A stretch of DNA of 64,000 nt from assembly GCF_002994745.2 (NCBI RefSeq), contig NC_037093.1, positions 19,603,555-19,667,554 on the forward strand, written 5' to 3'. Below, piece by piece: positions 59,310 through 64,000 of this stretch (positions are counted from its first letter, which is position 1; every line of letters begins with the position of its first letter). Both the position numbers and the translations under genes were made by a program. This stretch comes from Rosa chinensis. Lineage: Eukaryota; Streptophyta; Magnoliopsida; Rosales; Rosaceae. Below the pieces are notes generated by a model. That model was given only the letters and a program-made list of their open reading frames with translations, ran no database searches and had not been told where the DNA came from.

Positions 59310-61620
59310 TGTCACGCTCCGATTCGGAAAATGAATATTCTCGAGTTAGGCTGTTAGGGTGTGAATTAAAAAAAGACCAAAAGAACTAATTAGAAACCAA
59401 TTAAGAAAATTTTCATCCTTCATAAATTCAACAATTATAACAGTTCAAACGACTTTCCAATAACTTTCTTGAAGAAAAGTAAAACTTTTGATAGAAGTTC
59501 AAGAAAATTGAAAGTTTACAAGAAAATTTTGAGTTTCAAGAGATGATACTTACAAGGCTCCACTCAAAGTAGAGCTTGTTATTACAACAAAAAATAAAAT
59601 AGATCGAAGAGAGTTTAACATGTCTCCAAAATTACAATATGGAAAAAAAAATGTAACAATCTTAGCTCACACCCATTGCACTCGAAATCTCAACGAGGAG
59701 TAATCCAACCTGCAAAAATAATAGTAACATAAGGGTGAGCTACCACCGCTCAGTAGGGAAAACTCATCCTCACATACTCATGTCTCAATAACTTCTTAGG
59801 TGAAGTGAGAAAAACGCACACAAGCACCAAGCAACACTCGCACCTCAAACTCCAATCCTTCATAACAAACCTTTACCCATTAACCCTTGTTTATCCCAAC
59901 CATAAACCATTTTGCTAGTCATCTTGTCCTCCCCTCGATCTCCAGTTTCAAATCATCCAATCCTAATCACCTACTATGCCCCCGTCGATATCTCACCCCG
60001 GAATCACAGACTACCAACATCCTATCTCAGAATCACCAGCAGAGGTATAATCGATATCTGATTCTCTTATGCACACAGACTCGCCTGGACCTTGGCCCCT
60101 ACGTGGTTTGGTTTTAACTACTACACCCCCCCCCCTCCCAAAAAAAAAAAAAAATTATATCCCCATGTAGGGCTGTCAATGGGTCGTGTCGGGTTGGGTT
60201 CGTGTCGGGTTAAGGTATTTGTCGTGTCCCAAAATATAAACCCAAACCCAACCCATTTAATAATCGTGTCAAAAATTTAAACCCAAACCCAACCCATTTA
60301 TTAAACGGGTTACCCGTTTCCAACCCGCTTAACCCATTAAATAAATAAGTCGTGTCTTGTTAGACAAAATGACTCATTTAAGTGTTAATAATGGAACTCA
60401 TTTAACTAAAAAAATGCATAAATTGATTAAATTCACTAAAAATCCACAAGACGAAGGATATAAATAATTATATATAATTCATAGAAATTAAATCCAATAA
60501 TTAAAAAGCGAAATATTTCAAATTGTCTAATCCTATGATAAAATACTCTGAACGTCCAAAATTTCAAGAAGAAACATAGCATAATTGGGTTATACGGGTT
60601 CACTTCGTGTTGGCGGGTTGACCCATGGCCGACCCATTTATTAAATGGGTCATGGCGGGTTGACCCACCGTCGACCCGCTTTTTAATCGTGCGGGTTCAA
60701 CCCGCTTTATTTCGTGCCGGTTTCGAGTCGTGTTATCGGGTCGTGTCGGAATTGACAGCCCTATCCCCATGTCTCCAGACAGTGACAAAGTTGTCAGCAT
60801 TACTTTCTACTCTAGAGGTACCTTAAAGTAATCGTTTAGTTTGCAATAAATACAAGCCATAAATTTCATCACATTCAACAAAGTCACAAATCATGTTTCA
60901 TGTGTAACCAACAACATGCATAACGAATATATCCATATGAAAATCAACAACTACAGTTCACACAAAAATTAGAGAGACATTAAATATATATCTATCATTG
61001 GAATCAAAACCCCTACCTCAGAAAATAAGAAAGTGATCTAGCCTTATTTCTGCTCCATACTAATAATCCCTCCTTCATAGCTCATGTCACCTACTAAGGT
61101 GCCTAAAACACCATTTTTTTCCTTAAACACTTGTTGAACACTTACAATATTTTCCTTCTATACTCTAAGTGATGTTTGCCTCAACAGTAGAAGAAAAACA
61201 TCCTAGATTCACTCGATCTTGTAGAATTTTATACTGACTGGCTTCTCCCTTAAACCACTCCAACGGAACTAAATTGAATAACAACATAAATTCTAAATTA
61301 AAGAAACTTTTTCTTCCATAACCTTCTCTAACAACATAAATTCTAAAATGAATTCCAACATTTCATTCCTTAACTTTCTATAACCACATAAATCCCCCAA
61401 ATAATTCTTGAATCAATAAAAATGTTCTATGCAATAACTCATAATTAAACCCCCACTAAGTCATAATGGATTCCAAATCAGAAAATTTCATGCATTAACT
61501 CCTAATTAAAGACCCACTAAGTCATAATAGATTTCAAACCAGAAAATTATCTTTCTAAAATAATACTACCCGCAAGAGAAAATAGAAAATAAAAACAAAA
61601 ATTTAGGACGGGTTATTACA
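59310..61620. mobile_element. Probable solo LTR split by a hAT MITE
   Basis: The left end TGTCACGCTCCGATTCGG and the right end, inverted, TGTAATAACCCGTCC are typical of TG-to-CA LTR ends with imperfect inversion. The interior contains AT-rich text and GGGTGAGCTACCACCGCTCA near 59734. The flanking 5-mers (CTGGG, CGATA) do not match, so the call is tentative and the strand uncertain. It contains the hAT MITE at 60168-60763. Confidence 0.4.
60168..60763. mobile_element. hAT-type MITE, family H1, copy 2 (596 bp) with perfect TSD
   Basis: Ends TAGGGCTGTCAATGGG and ATTGACAGCCCTA are exact inverted repeats over 13 bp. The flanks share TCCCCATG (60160-60167 and 60764-60771), a perfect 8-bp duplication. 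The copy at 20179-20775 is close to identical in order and length. It is non-coding. The small 66-aa minus frame at 60600-60800 is incidental. Confidence 0.9.
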
Positions 61621-62619
61621 CGATAGGGGGTTCTAGAGACATTGGGTCAAGTCAGGATCTAACAACTGGCCTAGTCGGTGCATATTCGGTAGGGGTAAGT
61701 GAAGTTCTGTACAACGTTTACTGCAATGTCTTCTTCATACGAAGGTACATATGTAAGGATTCATGGCTTGCCCCTACGCTTACCTAATCATGTGTCAATT
61801 AAGCTACTCAACAGTGGAGAGACAACTCTATTTAGGGATGGAGTATGATTATCGAGTTGTTAGAATATGATAATAATACATATCAAAAACATACATTTTT
61901 AGATCAAGACATTACATTTCACAATAAAATGTCACCCAATCTCGAACCATGTACCTCGTTTATACTCATTTTCATTTGGTTTCTTGATGCAATAGGAGAA
62001 AACGTACTTTCTCAATAGATTTCAAAACTTTCCATTAAAAAATAACATTCATTCAAATTTGGTCCCATTTTTTTTCTTTAGTGTAGATAATATTACAACT
62101 AAGAATAATACAACATTCAAATATGATTTGACCTTGTTTTTTTTTAAAAGGATCTCAAGTCTAGCAACAGCTTAGCACGCCGTGTATAGTGTCAACGCTT
62201 GGTGATTGACAGATCTTTGTTCTTTGAGGCTATAGCTCATTCATCAGAGGAAGGGTGTAGGCTAGGGGTGTTGTGCGCGTTAGGACTGGGCTTTGTGCTG
62301 ATGTGCATATGAGGTTGTTGACTTGATATTTCATTGATAAGAAGAATCGAGTCAATTTCTTCTTATCGATTTTACAAGCAATCGATCAAGGCAAGAACAA
62401 GAGATTGGTGAATTCCGGCTACAAAAACTTTGGTTGATCTTTCGAGTTCTGCTAGTGGGTATGATGGCTGCAAAAAATATCAAATTTGTCAAACGACAAA
62501 GTAAATGACAAGATTCTTTTGAAGACTACTACAAACTTAACACCAGTCAGAGGTTTCTAAAGATGGTGGGATTAGAAGGCTCAGGGATTTAAAAAAATAA
62601 AAATAAATAAAAAAAGAAA
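61621..62619. other. Intergenic stretch, nothing recognised
   Basis: No coding sequence could be supported, and no paired ends or RNA gene were found. Confidence 0.45.
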
Positions 62620-62630
62620 GAGGCCTCGGG

Positions 62631-63778
62631 GATTATTATTATTATTTTGATAAAAAGGAAGTCAGAAATTTATTGAAATAAGGAAGATTACAATGACACG
62701 ATGCGAAAGTGCATCAATAAAGAAAATAAATGGTATGAAAAGAAAAGATGCAAAAAATGATCAAAAATACAAAGCATATTAAAGAGGCAAGAACAGTTGC
62801 GTCTAAACGCAAAGCTGAAATTGAGTTGATAGTTTGATTACCCATGCAAATCCAACGCACAGAATGGCAGAAGTCAATTCGGCGCAGAACAGAGGACAAT
62901 CTTTCACCCAAAGATCGAAGCCGGCCAAGTTTGTTAGAACATGGCCGTGTTGACAGACGATCGTTCACAAATAGATACCAAAGACTTAGGTCTCGAATCT
63001 AATACCACTAACGAGCCATTCTACCTTATGACAAACAGCTCAACAAAGATAGTGTGTCGCAGTCTAAGCCCAAATCTCACCTGGATCACAAATTCAAATC
63101 CATTTGCAAAGCCTACTCGAATCCCAGATCTGGATCCAAACTTGAGGAAGTCGAGAACCTTCTACTCTTGTCCACCTACTGAGACTCATGCCCAAATCCA
63201 AAACAACTTGAACCCAAGGCCCACTAGGTCGTCTCCAAGCAGCCAATTCATATGGACATTTGACCCCGCCGTCAATGACCCACCAAGCCTCTGCTATGCC
63301 GCCACTTGATGGGCCATTGTCTACCTCACCACGCACACTGTGTTGACTTTGAAGATCGCCGGCATCCCAGAAGAAATCTCCAAGTCCACTAAGCGCAGAC
63401 CCACATGCCGAAAGGGATAACGTCAGACTCGTGCGATCCTGCCAAAGACCACCGGGGCCTCTACTAGGATCCCACTCCGCCCAATAATCGTTGCCATCCT
63501 CTTCTATCGTCCTAACAGTTCGTTAGCCCATCGACAAAGCCTTACCAGTGCCCAAAGGGTCCCATAAAAAAAAACACGCTGCCTCTGAAGACAACGAAAT
63601 TGAACATAGAGAGGTCGAACCCTGAAATTTTCTCCATGAATGGGGTAAGTATAGGTCGCGACGAACTAGTAAGATGCGCTGCTCCACAAACCCTACCAGA
63701 GTGCTAGGTCTTTGTAATCAGCTTTAAGAGTCTCCTTTAAAAGAACCTAAGCGTAAAATTAGTAAAGCAATTCTAGGT
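62631..63778 (-). mobile_element. LINE-like retroposon, antisense, with 11-bp TSD
   Basis: The duplication GAGGCCTCGGG flanks the insertion (62620-62630 and 63779-63789). The left edge, read on the minus strand, is a TAA-type tail (AATAATAATAATAATC) preceded by an AT-rich 3' end. The rest is GC-rich with short minus frames, matching the layout of the 16825-17780 element. The 122-aa plus frame at 62941-63309 and the 80-aa minus frame at 63094-63336 overlap each other and are not supported genes. Confidence 0.6.
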
Positions 63779-63789
63779 GAGGCCTCGGG

Positions 63790-64000
63790 AATTTGATAAC
63801 AAATGAAAGAGGTGAACTAATGGGAGCATGTGCAAACTCATTAGATATTATTTTTATACTCTCACTATGTATTTCATGACATTTAAAGCGGTATACAATT
63901 TTCTTTAGATACAATACCAGAACTATTGTGAACTCGAATGAAAAATTTTGTTAACAACATCAAAATTTTAATACTTTCAACTAATACCAATCATTTTCTG
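63790..64000. other. AT-rich window end
   Basis: No coding sequence or paired repeats were seen before the window ends. Confidence 0.4.

Overview
The window looks like gene-poor nuclear DNA of a flowering plant. I infer a eudicot, possibly Rosaceae, but this rests only on the general look of the repeats. It is AT-rich and packed with plant-type transposable elements: CACTA, hAT, Mutator, PIF/Harbinger, Ty1/copia and Ty3/gypsy LTR elements, and L1-type LINEs. I found no intact host gene. Every recognisable coding stretch is a transposon relic or a gene fragment carried inside a transposon. Most element ends were fixed by hand-matching terminal inverted repeats (TIRs) and target site duplications (TSDs), so those boundaries are direct observations. 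Superfamily names follow from TSD length and terminal sequence.

Layout. 1-1838: AT-rich, nothing recognised. 1842-2769: PIF/Harbinger-like element. 2800-8514: CACTA element carrying a solo LTR (3655-4200) and a long-TIR element (6028-7378). 9346-10399: internally deleted LINE with poly(A). 11690-13045: two small MITEs. 14900-15770: LINE RNase H and zinc-finger relics. 15966-16353: long fold-back hairpin. 16825-17780: antisense LINE with a perfect 17-bp TSD. 19023-21595: hAT-like elements and MITEs. 22380-22700: LINE 3' end. 23090-25230: degenerate direct repeats. 25604-27001: second CACTA element. 27100-29418: poly-G, (CT)n duplication, and a dimeric TAA-flanked MITE. 32181-33949: LTR remnant, then a hAT element. 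35028-43129: a nest of a small MITE containing a hAT element, which contains a Ty1/copia element, plus a Mutator MITE. 43732-49324: hAT element containing a CACTA element that carries host-gene exon pieces. 50398-54560: gypsy-type remnants. 55668-57650: truncated LINE next to a long-TIR Mutator element. 57986-61620: fold-back MITE, LTR-like sequence and a hAT MITE. 62631-63778: antisense LINE-like insertion.

Most notable points. (1) The CACTA element at 44566-48817 carries spliced-gene-like fragments. Two or three of its exons resemble a plant metallo-beta-lactamase-fold protein, but stop before the metal-binding histidine motif. (2) The copia element has LTRs that differ at only 3 of 219 positions, while its pol region is riddled with stops, so it was probably mobilised in trans. 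(3) A TIR element at 6028-7378 is flanked by an unusually long 16-bp direct repeat. No new multi-gene system was found.
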